A stretch of 64,000 nt of DNA. Origin: Rhizobium sp. S152. Lineage in GTDB: Bacteria > Pseudomonadota > Alphaproteobacteria > Rhizobiales > Rhizobiaceae. The notes beneath the pieces are model-generated. The model did not search any database. It was given only the letters and a program-made list of their open reading frames with translations, and was not told where the DNA came from. Location: positions 642,045 to 706,044 of the forward strand of contig NZ_JAUDRZ010000030.1 of the NCBI RefSeq assembly GCF_030380735.1, in the 5' to 3' direction. The position numbers were made by a program, and so were the translations under genes. Of this stretch, positions 53,624 to 61,509 are shown piece after piece (the first letter of the stretch is position 1; every line of letters starts with the position of its first letter).

Positions 53624-56503
53624 TTAAAGTCGGCGGCGTGCATCGGCGGCACGCAAGATTGCGTCATGACGTGCCGACCGCTCCGCGCGCTCTCGCGCTG
53701 CGCGATCCTTAAAGCGCACATGAATTCTTGGATTAACACGCCACGACGACGGCCCGTCCGCTTCCCGCTCCGTGACCGCGAGCCAACCGGCGTCTTCCAG
53801 CGATCTCGCCACGGCAACGAGGGCTCTGCGGTTTTCGGCGCCCTTCAAGGCTGCTCGCGCCTGATAAATGTCGCGCCGCTTGATCTCCGTCAGCTCTGGC
53901 CGCGTCAACAGAAAGCCCGCCAACCCCAACGTCTCGGTATGCGCGGGGTCCGCATCGAAGAACTGCTCGTAAAAGCGCAGGCTGTGGCGCAACAGAAAGC
54001 GCGTGAAGGTGAGGGCACGCGTCACCGTGGTGTCGTCAATCGCCAGCGTTTCGCTGACACTCCCCATCACCGCGAATTGGTCCATTGCATGGAATGCGAG
54101 GACTACGCGCGCGGCGATCTTCTCCATTTTATGGACATGTCCCCGCCAGGAGACACCGGCGGGGAGTTCCGCCAGGTTGCTGACCTCCGTCATGAACGCC
54201 TTGAAAACCGGCCGGGCAGCCGCAGACATTTTAAGCGAGGCCGGAAACAGGTAATTTGCCGAAGCAAATTCGCGGAGCATTGCTTCGTAGTCGACGAGCG
54301 CCGACCTGTCGGCAGGTTCGTCGACAGCCTCGACCTTTTCTCCATCGTCGAGGATAAAGAGGAAGCGCTGCAGCAGGCCGTCGGTTTGAAGATCTCGGAC
54401 CATGGTACGGAGTTTGTCGGGCTGCGTTCCGGCCAGGATGCTCATCAGCCCTCGCTCTGCGAAAAGCGAACCGGATGTGACGCGGTCTACTTTGATCTCG
54501 CCACCATCGAAGAGACGCAGCATGAACGAGCGATCGCCGCCGCCGGAGCGCTTATACGCGCCAAGGCTTTCGAGAATGCCAGTCAGTTCGTCGGTAGATC
54601 TCAGCAAGCCATTTGGATTTGCGGCGTGCAGCATGATCTGTTTCTCGGCCGTGACGTCATCGACCAGAAGCCGACGAAGTCTTGGTTCCGGGTCGGCGCG
54701 CATGTCCGTTTTTGCCTTGGCTGCGAGCTTCGCGCGCTTGCTCCACTCCGCATGTTTCGGCTCGTCCTCACGTCGCCACTTGCGTTCCAGCGTGCGGATG
54801 GGTTCCAGCGCCGCATTGATGGTTGCGGACTTCGCGCTGCCAGGATTTGCCACAAGCACTGTCCACAGGGCCGCGGGCTCGGTGAAATGCTCATCGTGTT
54901 CGCGGACCTGGATACGCAGAGAGCCGCCGATCGCGCCGCAGACCGCGGTCAATCCCGATGCGGCGGCGAATGCCAGCGACACACCCTTCCGTCGTGCCTC
55001 GCTGCGCGCCCACCGTTCGAGGATCGGCGGCAGGCAGTTGGGCGGCGGTTCGCGAAGCTCTGCCACGTCGTCGTGACCGAATATATCGAAAGGCTCGAGA
55101 CCGTCCGCTTTCTGCGGCGCCTCTGCGAGATCTGGAAGTACGTCGAAGTAGGTTTCCGGAGACGGTGTCAGAATGTAGTCTATTCCGCCGTGGGCGTGAG
55201 AATAGATGCGCACCGGATGCCGGTCGGAGTATATGACGGCAAGGTTGCGCCCGGCGCCATAGTCCGGCTCCATTGGGTCGGAGCAGGTCTTTCTGTGGTA
55301 TGCGTCCGGGGCAGCGAGGATCTCCCCGACAGTCACGAACGTGCCGTCATCGAGCGCAATCTCCCAATCCTCGCCAAGTTCCTTTCGTTCGAGGGCGCAA
55401 GTAACCGTTCTGACAGCTTTGGCCTCGCTCATGCCCTTGGCGACCAGATTGGCAATGCGCCGTTTCTGCCAGGCGTCGCGCTGTTTCCGAGCCTCCGGTT
55501 CCAGTTGCTTTTCGAGCGCACGGATATGCCCGCTCAGTGTCTTCCGCTCGGCTTCAGTGAGAGGGAGAAGATCGGAAGTGTCCAACACACCGCCTGCGGT
55601 CCGGTGCACGTCGCGGGCGCCAGGCGTCGCGGTCAAGCCATCTTGCAAGATCGGGTCGGCCTCATAGAAAATCTTGCTGGCTTGCTCCGTCGCGGGGACG
55701 TCGAAGATCGTGCGCGGCAGAATTGCACCCGTCTCGCTGATCTTGCCCCACAAAAAGCCGGACAGCATCAGCCTGTCGGCAAGGTTTCGAGCGAAACTTT
55801 CCAGAGCCGAACCATCAGCCACCACATAATAGCGATGGTGGCCGGAAACGTGCTTTCCGGGCTGCGCTACAGCAGCCGAAACCGAGTTCCGACTGATAAC
55901 GGCAGCGCGTTGAAAACCTGCGTGAACCGAAGCAAGTGCGTGCGATACCGAGCCGGCGTCTCGAAGCCGATCGAGCAGCTGGTCAGGAAATTCGGCTGTG
56001 TCGAAGTCCATCGCAAGGATTGCAGGTTCGGCACGGCGAACGAAGTTTTCCTTGCTGCGAGTTATCGCGCCTTGGTTATACGGCGCCGCGTCTCTGGAGA
56101 CGATCTGCCATTCCGGTTTCGATGCTGGCGGCGGAGCGCATATAATCGCCTGGTGCGCTGTCAGGTTGACCAAAAGGCCCGACAGTTGCCGCAGGATCTC
56201 GTTCGGCGCGCCAACCAGGTCGACACGTCGCGCAGCCCCTTCGGCGAGCGCTACGCCCCCTGATTTCTTCAGGGTGCCATCGGAGAGGCGCGAAATTGTT
56301 TTCGTCAGCGGGTGTTTGCTTGTGACCAGCGTCATCGAGCAGGAGAGTGTCTTCTCGCTTTCGAGATCGGGCGCTTTTGGCTGGACCATGGAATTCTGCT
56401 GATCAACGCGCGGATTTTTCCCGCTGAGCAGATCGCCGAGCCGGGGCCCGTTGCCACCGGTAGATTGATTTCCATGCCGGTCGTCTATATGTTGATGTTG
56501 CAT
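53624..56503 (-). CDS. Primase-helicase-like replication protein (DUF3987 type)
   Basis: 959 residues. The N-terminal part (about 95-300) looks like a primase domain, with a DFD acidic motif at about 166 and SGHH at about 220, as in archaeo-eukaryotic primases. The C-terminal DUF3987 helicase-like domain has a P-loop NPGSAKSA near 553 (the usual GK replaced by AK) and a KDRAARERAERSARHD basic tail. AGGAAGA precedes the ATG. Expected to drive autonomous replication of the element. The primase assignment is inference from motif spacing. Confidence 0.7.
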   Translation of the reverse strand: MQHQHIDDRHGNQSTGGNGPRLGDLLSGKNPRVDQQNSMVQPKAPDLESEKTLSCSMTLVTSKHPLTKTISRLSDGTLKKSGGVALAEGAARRVDLVGAPNEILRQLSGLLVNLTAHQAIICAPPPASKPEWQIVSRDAAPYNQGAITRSKENFVRRAEPAILAMDFDTAEFPDQLLDRLRDAGSVSHALASVHAGFQRAAVISRNSVSAAVAQPGKHVSGHHRYYVVADGSALESFARNLADRLMLSGFLWGKISETGAILPRTIFDVPATEQASKIFYEADPILQDGLTATPGARDVHRTAGGVLDTSDLLPLTEAERKTLSGHIRALEKQLEPEARKQRDAWQKRRIANLVAKGMSEAKAVRTVTCALERKELGEDWEIALDDGTFVTVGEILAAPDAYHRKTCSDPMEPDYGAGRNLAVIYSDRHPVRIYSHAHGGIDYILTPSPETYFDVLPDLAEAPQKADGLEPFDIFGHDDVAELREPPPNCLPPILERWARSEARRKGVSLAFAAASGLTAVCGAIGGSLRIQVREHDEHFTEPAALWTVLVANPGSAKSATINAALEPIRTLERKWRREDEPKHAEWSKRAKLAAKAKTDMRADPEPRLRRLLVDDVTAEKQIMLHAANPNGLLRSTDELTGILESLGAYKRSGGGDRSFMLRLFDGGEIKVDRVTSGSLFAERGLMSILAGTQPDKLRTMVRDLQTDGLLQRFLFILDDGEKVEAVDEPADRSALVDYEAMLREFASANYLFPASLKMSAAARPVFKAFMTEVSNLAELPAGVSWRGHVHKMEKIAARVVLAFHAMDQFAVMGSVSETLAIDDTTVTRALTFTRFLLRHSLRFYEQFFDADPAHTETLGLAGFLLTRPELTEIKRRDIYQARAALKGAENRRALVAVARSLEDAGWLAVTEREADGPSSWRVNPRIHVRFKDRAARERAERSARHDAILRAADARRRL

Positions 56504-56548
56504 ATCTTCTTCCTGTAGGCCGGTCGCATTCGCAGTGCGCGCCGGCCT

Positions 56549-56806
56549 TCATTTTGTGTTGTCGACGACGAGCCGAAGCGCCGGCAGCCTTTTGCCTGGT
56601 GCCTGCGACCGCTCTAGAATGAACCGTTTTAGGGCCTTCGCGCTGGCTTCAGTGACCAGGAACGGGCGCCGCCCCGCGGGGTGGAGTGTCTTCAATCTGC
56701 CGCCAGCGATCTCGTCGCGGACCCATGATGTCGATCGGGCGAAGAAAGCGGCGGCTTCGGAAACAGTCAGAACTTTTTGGTCGCGGGGGTATCTGGTCAG
56801 GAACAT
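56549..56806 (-). CDS. Small HTH DNA-binding protein
   Basis: 85 residues, MFLTRYPRDQKVLTVSEAAA start, with an excisionase/AlpA-like HTH (VSEAAAFFARSTSWVRDEIAGG) and a basic end. GAAAGG before the ATG; a longer GTG start at 57082 is a shadow. Sits between the unknown 275-residue gene and the replication gene. Confidence 0.72.
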   Translation of the reverse strand: MFLTRYPRDQKVLTVSEAAAFFARSTSWVRDEIAGGRLKTLHPAGRRPFLVTEASAKALKRFILERSQAPGKRLPALRLVVDNTK

Positions 56807-56888
56807 TGACTTGCCTTTCGTTGTCGGTGGCAAATCGTGTCGCGATTGGCGGTGCGAATATAGCCCTGACAAAAGCACGGAAATCGCA

Positions 56889-57716
56889 CTATGCCGCTGC
56901 TGATCGATCTCGGATCGGGCAAGCCATGTCCAACATCGCAATCGAAAACAAGGTTCGCAACGGAAGCCCCGCGGCTTCATCGAGCATGTTTGCGGCATCA
57001 AGCGCCCGTCGCCACAGCTCCAGCTCTTCGTTGAGTGCCTCCGCCAACACGCGTCCACGAAGGCGCCTATAGGCGGCGTCACGTTTCGCGTTCTCTCGCA
57101 CCTCCCGCAGGGCGCGAAACCAAAGTCTGTCGACTTCGCTGATCGCAGCCATGATATCTACGCCAGGCAGACGGAATGTCTCGAGCCATGAGTGAAGCGC
57201 CTGCACATACCTCAAACGGCCGCGGGCGACATGGTGCCGCGTTAGAACCTTGGTGAACGAGCCGCTGTTTTGCCCAAGCAAGTGGGCGGCCGCCGTCGGG
57301 CTGCCTGCTACGGTTTCTGCGGCGGACAGCACCCGCAAGAAGGCAGGGATACGATAAACACTGTCGCGTGTTTGCCCCACGTATTCCAACACCGATCGTA
57401 TGGAAGCCAGGCGACCGGTCGCAAGTTCTGCTATCAGCGCGTCGACTGAGCCGGGCAATTCCACGGAGTTTGCGAAGTTGGGGGCGTTGAGCAGGCCGGC
57501 GTCGCGCATCTCACAGATGACCGACCGCCGCTTGTTATCGTATAACATCGCGATGTAACCCGCGAATGCGCCCACCGGCCTTTCAGGCGACGAGAGCGCC
57601 GCAACAAGTTCCGATAGGTAGGGCTTTTCCATCAGGATCTCAAAGCCGGCGGTATAGAACTCGTAATCCGAATTCTCTGCAGGTTTGTCGGCGAAGACCT
57701 CATAGTGGTTGCTCAT
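56889..57716 (-). CDS. Unknown element protein coupled to the AlpA-like regulator
   Basis: 275 residues from the ATG at 57716, which overlaps the stop of the HTH gene (ATGA) and has AGGGAT upstream. All-helical, with VGAFAGYIAMLYDNKRRSV, SVLEYVGQTRDSVYRIPAF and ELELWRRALDAANMLDEAAG. No family recognised. Its place at the head of the replication operon suggests a regulatory or replication-accessory role. Confidence 0.62.
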   Translation of the reverse strand: MSNHYEVFADKPAENSDYEFYTAGFEILMEKPYLSELVAALSSPERPVGAFAGYIAMLYDNKRRSVICEMRDAGLLNAPNFANSVELPGSVDALIAELATGRLASIRSVLEYVGQTRDSVYRIPAFLRVLSAAETVAGSPTAAAHLLGQNSGSFTKVLTRHHVARGRLRYVQALHSWLETFRLPGVDIMAAISEVDRLWFRALREVRENAKRDAAYRRLRGRVLAEALNEELELWRRALDAANMLDEAAGLPLRTLFSIAMLDMACPIRDRSAAA

Positions 57717-57961
57717 CCGAATATCCCTTCCGAAGCAATCCGGACGAGACAGGGCGCAGACCGGCGTGAAGGCTGGAATTTGACAACGTTCTGATCGATC
57801 AGCCCGTCCACATCGCTGAGGCGAAGAAGCCGCCGGCCGCCGATCTTGATGGACGGGAGATCCCCACGGCGCATTAAGTTGTAGATGTGGTTGCGCGAGG
57901 ACCGCAGATATGTGGCGCACTCATTGATCGTCATTACTTTGGGGGATGCTGAAGAGGTCAT
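57713..57961 (-). CDS. AlpA/excisionase-like HTH regulator
   Basis: 82 residues with a winged HTH: MTINECATYLRSSRNHIYNL and LPSIKIGGRRLLRLSDVDGLID, the classic AlpA/Xis pattern. First gene of the minus-strand replication operon. AGGAGA is the ribosome site. Likely a directionality factor or activator of the operon. Ends in EGIFG, like the HGG protein. Confidence 0.8.
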   Translation of the reverse strand: MTSSASPKVMTINECATYLRSSRNHIYNLMRRGDLPSIKIGGRRLLRLSDVDGLIDQNVVKFQPSRRSAPCLVRIASEGIFG

Positions 57962-58199
57962 CGCAGATGGTTCTCCTAGTTCTGCAATGTATAGTCGTGC
58001 CCTTTTCCACCCAAGTCAAGAAGCCAGATAAGATTTAAGTACATGTAATAACTAGGACATTTTGTCCGCTACACAATTCATAATCCGCGCTCGTGACATA
58101 CAGGTGCCATATAAGTGACATACCTAAGCGTGTGTTTTAGCTTTTGGCGTGCGGAATACCCCCAACGCAGTGATAACGCGCGGTTCAGGGGAGATCGAA
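57962..58199. promoter_or_regulatory. Control region of the replication operon
   Basis: No gene in this stretch. Palindromes TACATGTA (58040-58047) and GGACATTTTGTCC (58055-58067) and a doubled GTGACATAC motif (58093 onward) look like operators. On the minus strand TTGACT and TATACA occur with a long 20-bp spacing upstream of the AlpA-like start. The region is AT-rich relative to the chromosome. Confidence 0.5.
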
Positions 58200-58218
58200 G
58201 TTAGGGTAAATGCTAGGG
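58200..58218 (+). repeat. Integrase arm-type repeat, right end
   Basis: GTTAGGGTAAATGCTAGGG, a near copy (16 of 19) of 37051-37069 at the left end, in the same orientation. It lies 54 bp inside attR. Confidence 0.55.
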
Positions 58219-58271
58219 CGATCACGGTCGCGCTAAAATAGTGATTTAAAAACAGCGGTTTAAGGCGTGTT

Positions 58272-58286
58272 ATGGCGGAAGAGGTG
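58272..58286 (+). repeat. attR core repeat within tRNA-Ser
   Basis: ATGGCGGAAGAGGTG, covering the CCA end and acceptor stem of tRNA-Ser; an exact copy is at 36915-36929. The element restores the tRNA 3' end, so the tRNA stays intact. Confidence 0.8.
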
Positions 58287-58362
58287 GGATTCGAACCCAC
58301 GGTACGGTCTCCCGCACGCCGGTTTTCAAGACCGGTTCCTTAAACCACTCGGACACTCTTCC
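58273..58362 (-). tRNA. tRNA-Ser (anticodon TGA)
   Basis: 90 bases on the minus strand: acceptor GGAAGAG pairing with CTCTTCC, GGTTTAAGG D-loop region, anticodon loop CTTGAAA giving TGA, a long class-II variable arm, TPsiC GGTTCGAATCC and an encoded CCA. Serves as the attachment site of the element to its left. Confidence 0.95.
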
Positions 58363-58604
58363 ATCGGTTTCCCGGCTTTATAGCCGTTCGATTTGCAGCG
58401 TCAACCTGTTCCGCAGCATCGGCGTCTTTCGGGCCGCCTTGCGCCAGGCATTCATTGGCTGGCCTGGACGATCTGTAAGTCTTGCGATGCGTCTTGGAAG
58501 CGCTGCCGCCGCGCCGCGCAGTCTATTGGATAATCTTGACTTTGCTGTTCTTTGGCGGCACCGATATCATACGTTAGCTCAGCGAAAGTTGCCGGGGGGC
58601 AAAC

Positions 58605-60167
58605 ATGCGCGATCCGAGTGCGGAGGAATGGGATGTAGCGATCGTCGGGGCTGGAATGGGCGGAGCGGCGCTTGCTTATTCGCTCGCCACGTCCGGGCAA
58701 AAGGTGCTGGTCATCGAGAAAGGCTGGGCACGTGTCGATACCGACGGGGCGGGTGCCGACTCTCTCGATCCTGACGCGCGAATGCGGGCGGGCCGCTGGC
58801 CGGATCAGATAGAGGCTACGATCGATTCCGTCGATTCGAGCTTCTTTGCTGCGCTGGGATGCGGTGCCGGCGGCTCGACGCTTCTTTATGCCGGCGCTCT
58901 TGAGCGCTTGCAGAGAGACGATTTCATGAGCGGCCCGGAGCAACAACGCGTCGCTCCGTCATGGCCGATTTCCTACGATGACCTCGCGCCATTTTATCGT
59001 CTGGCGGAGGAACGGCTCGGAGCCAGGGGAGGAGGCGACCCGCTGCAGTCGGACCCGACCGATCTTCCTGATCCGCCCCCGCTCAGTCCCGGCGATCAGC
59101 ACTTCTTTGGCTCTCTGCATAAGAATGGCATGCATCCCTATCAGCTGCATAATGCCGGCGACAGGGAGCGCGGCGGCAAGATCGACGCAATGACCGCTTT
59201 TCTCGAGCCCGCGACGGCGCTCGGCGATGTGCATCTCCTTCCCAACTGCGCCGTCAAGCGCATTGAAGCGACACGCGAAGGCGTGACCGGGCTCTTGTGC
59301 GAGACCGAGAACGGCGAGTTCGAGGTGAAGGCGATGGTTTACGTCATGGCAGCGGGGGCGTTGTCTACGCCTGTTCTCATGCTCAACTCGACGAGTGCGG
59401 ACTGGCCGGACGGCATTGCCAATTCGTCCGGACTGGTCGGTCGAAACCTGATGTTTCACGTCAGCGACATGATGGCGGTATGGCCGCGCGGTCGTGTGAG
59501 GGTCTCGTCGACGGCAAAGTCGATCGCGTTTCGCGATTTCTATTGGCACGAGGGCGAGAAATTCGGCCAGATCCAATCGACCGGGCTAACTGCGGGCAGG
59601 GGAAATATCGTTTATTTCCTAAAGCAGAAGCTTGATCGCAGCGGAATTCGCTGGCCGCGATTCCTGCGTCAACTAACGCACATACCAGGTCTGATCGGCG
59701 CGTGGGTTTTCGGCCGGGCGGTCGTCTTCGCATCGATCTTGGAAGACTATCCCTATTGGGAAAATCGGGTCCTGCCTGGGACGGCGACGCCGGCCGCGAT
59801 CCGTATCGTGTATACCGCGCATGATGAACTGAAGCGCCGGACCGCCTGGTTCCGGCGGCTTTATCGCACCGCCTTCGCTGGCCACTGGGTCTTCATTCTC
59901 CATTCAGGCGTAAATCTCAATTTCGGCCACGCTTGCGGAACCTGCCGGTTCGGTGACGATCCGGAAAGCTCCGTGCTCGACAGGAACAATAGAACGCATG
60001 ATTTGCAGAACCTGTTTGTCGTCGACGGATCGTTCTTTCCAAGCAGCGGCGGCGTCAATCCCAGTCTCACGATCGCGGCAAATGCTCTGAGAGTAGGGCA
60101 GTATATCGCGAAAATCCTGAGTGGCGACCGTGAAGTAATGTCGACCGCATCGACGGATACCGCCTGA
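58605..60167 (+). CDS. GMC-family FAD oxidoreductase
   Basis: 520 residues. FAD motif VAIVGAGMGGAALAYSLA at the N terminus, GAGGSTLLYAGAL near 87, and the C-terminal HACGTCRFGDDPESSVLD with GVNPSLTIAANALRVG, the usual GMC FAD/active-site end. No signal peptide seen. Substrate unknown (alcohols, sugars or sterols are family substrates). Read away from the tRNA across 240 bp. Confidence 0.88.
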   Translation: MRDPSAEEWDVAIVGAGMGGAALAYSLATSGQKVLVIEKGWARVDTDGAGADSLDPDARMRAGRWPDQIEATIDSVDSSFFAALGCGAGGSTLLYAGALERLQRDDFMSGPEQQRVAPSWPISYDDLAPFYRLAEERLGARGGGDPLQSDPTDLPDPPPLSPGDQHFFGSLHKNGMHPYQLHNAGDRERGGKIDAMTAFLEPATALGDVHLLPNCAVKRIEATREGVTGLLCETENGEFEVKAMVYVMAAGALSTPVLMLNSTSADWPDGIANSSGLVGRNLMFHVSDMMAVWPRGRVRVSSTAKSIAFRDFYWHEGEKFGQIQSTGLTAGRGNIVYFLKQKLDRSGIRWPRFLRQLTHIPGLIGAWVFGRAVVFASILEDYPYWENRVLPGTATPAAIRIVYTAHDELKRRTAWFRRLYRTAFAGHWVFILHSGVNLNFGHACGTCRFGDDPESSVLDRNNRTHDLQNLFVVDGSFFPSSGGVNPSLTIAANALRVGQYIAKILSGDREVMSTASTDTA

Positions 60168-60201
60168 GTGTGGCTTTCGCGCTTTAAATATTAGCTATTT
60201 A

Positions 60202-60339
60202 TTAACCATGTTAATTAGAATTGTCCCGATCTTCGCGAAAGGTTTCGCAAATTTGCCATGAAAGCCGCATGATTAAAGTCTCGTTAGGTTGATGGGACTA
60301 GGGGTGGCTGACCCATATTGGGGCGGAATTCTTAACCAT
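60202..60339 (+). promoter_or_regulatory. Two TTAACCAT half sites upstream of rlpA
   Basis: TTAACCAT at 60202-60209 and again at 60332-60339, in the 197-bp gap before rlpA. The motif matches the CtrA half site described in alphaproteobacteria. Only a pattern match. Confidence 0.4.
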
Positions 60340-60364
60340 AACGGTCTTTTGCGGCGTGGGACAT

Positions 60365-61438
60365 ATGAGACGAGACTACGGGGCGGCGTCATTTGCGACG
60401 GGAATGCGATGGCTTGGTCTGTCACTGATCTGTGCGACGGTCACGGCATGCGGCACGGCGCCCACAGTGGCCAAGCGCACCCACGGTAAGGAATATTTCT
60501 CCGAGAAGGAATATGGCGTCAAGGCGAGCCCGCGCGTCGCCACCGGCAACAACATTCCCAAGGGCGGCGGTCGCTACATCGTCGGCAATCCCTACATGGT
60601 CAAGGGTAAGATGTATTACCCGAAGGAAGACTTCTCCTACAACAAGGTGGGCATCGCCTCGTGGTACGGTTCGGCCTTCCATGGCCGCCTGACGGCCAAC
60701 GGCGAAGTTTACGACCAGATGCACCTTTCCGCCGCGCATCCGACATTCCCGCTGCCGAGCTACGCCCGCGTCACCAATATCGAAAACGGTTCGTCCGTCA
60801 TCGTTCGCGTCAACGATCGAGGGCCCTATCATGAGGGCCGCATCATCGACCTGTCGAACAAGACCGCCGATATGCTCGACTTGCAGCACAGCGGCACCGG
60901 CAATGTTCGCGTGCAGTATGTCGGCAAGGCCCGCATGGACGGCCACGACATGCCCTATCTGATGGCGTCTTATGTGCCGAAGGGTAGCCGTATGCCCGGC
61001 ATCAATCCGGGCGAAGGGCAGATCGCCAGCGGTGTCATGGTTGCGTCGAACAGCAAGCGGATCACCGCCGATCAGTTGAGGAGTGCCGGCGATTACTCAG
61101 CGCCGTCAAACGTGCCGGTTCCCCTGTCCGCCACCTCCTACGCCGGCTCCACGCCGAGCGGCGGTCCTTACGAGGCGCCGGTCCCGACACCGCTGCGCGC
61201 GCCGTCCTTCGGCAACGGAGCGCCGACCTTCGAGCAGACGGTATTCCTGCCAGAAATTGGACCCGTTCCCTATGAACGGCCTTATGGCGGCCCGCAGGGC
61301 TCGCTGGCCATGGGCTATCAGGAAGAGGCGGTGAAGACGGTTACCGTCGACCTCGCCTTCGACGCGGTCATGGTTCGCAACGACGGGCTGACGCAGGATG
61401 CGATCCTGAAATCGTGGAAGCGCCAGAAAAGCAAGTGA
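60365..61438 (+). CDS. rlpA: Septal lytic transglycosylase RlpA
   Basis: About 357 residues. Lipoprotein-type signal with ATVTAC, then the double-psi beta-barrel domain (GIASWYGSAFHGRLTANGE, VRVNDRGPYHEGRIIDLS with the catalytic Asp). The C terminus is a long Pro/Ser-rich tail; no SPOR domain. Cleaves naked glycan strands at the septum in other bacteria. The ATG at 60365 follows GTGGGA; a GTG nine bases earlier is in frame. Followed by dacC-like and tmk genes. Confidence 0.92.
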   Translation: MRRDYGAASFATGMRWLGLSLICATVTACGTAPTVAKRTHGKEYFSEKEYGVKASPRVATGNNIPKGGGRYIVGNPYMVKGKMYYPKEDFSYNKVGIASWYGSAFHGRLTANGEVYDQMHLSAAHPTFPLPSYARVTNIENGSSVIVRVNDRGPYHEGRIIDLSNKTADMLDLQHSGTGNVRVQYVGKARMDGHDMPYLMASYVPKGSRMPGINPGEGQIASGVMVASNSKRITADQLRSAGDYSAPSNVPVPLSATSYAGSTPSGGPYEAPVPTPLRAPSFGNGAPTFEQTVFLPEIGPVPYERPYGGPQGSLAMGYQEEAVKTVTVDLAFDAVMVRNDGLTQDAILKSWKRQKSK

Positions 61439-61509
61439 TCGGGTCGGTTGTAACCGCGCCGATCCGCATCTAAAATCGCTACGTGTCGCTGGTTTGCATG
61501 GGGGTCCGG

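Larger units (their letters stand above)
36915..58286. mobile_element. Integrated phage satellite / degenerate prophage in tRNA-Ser
   Basis: About 21.4 kb bounded by a 15-bp exact repeat of the tRNA-Ser 3' end. It contains a P4-type integrase, an AlpA-like HTH, a primase-helicase candidate with an origin-like repeat, virion/ejection-like proteins, a serine recombinase and cargo genes. I find no recognisable capsid, portal, large terminase, tail or lysis genes and no CI-like repressor. Parts (notably 42.9-44.4 kb) look clearly more AT-rich than the chromosome. Could be a satellite, a decayed podovirus-like prophage or an integrative island; the replication and packaging-like genes favour the first two. 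Confidence 0.8.

Noticed and set aside
53666..56263. 865-codon open frame on the plus strand opposite the primase gene
   Set aside because: It is the antisense shadow of the 959-residue gene, which has a ribosome site, motifs and operon context; the shadow protein is rich in Arg, Gln and Cys with no recognisable domains.
57962..58010. Second LexA box (GTTCTCCTAGTTC) before the AlpA-like gene
   Set aside because: The spacing between GTTC units is five, not seven, and the sequence doubles as the AGGAGA ribosome site.
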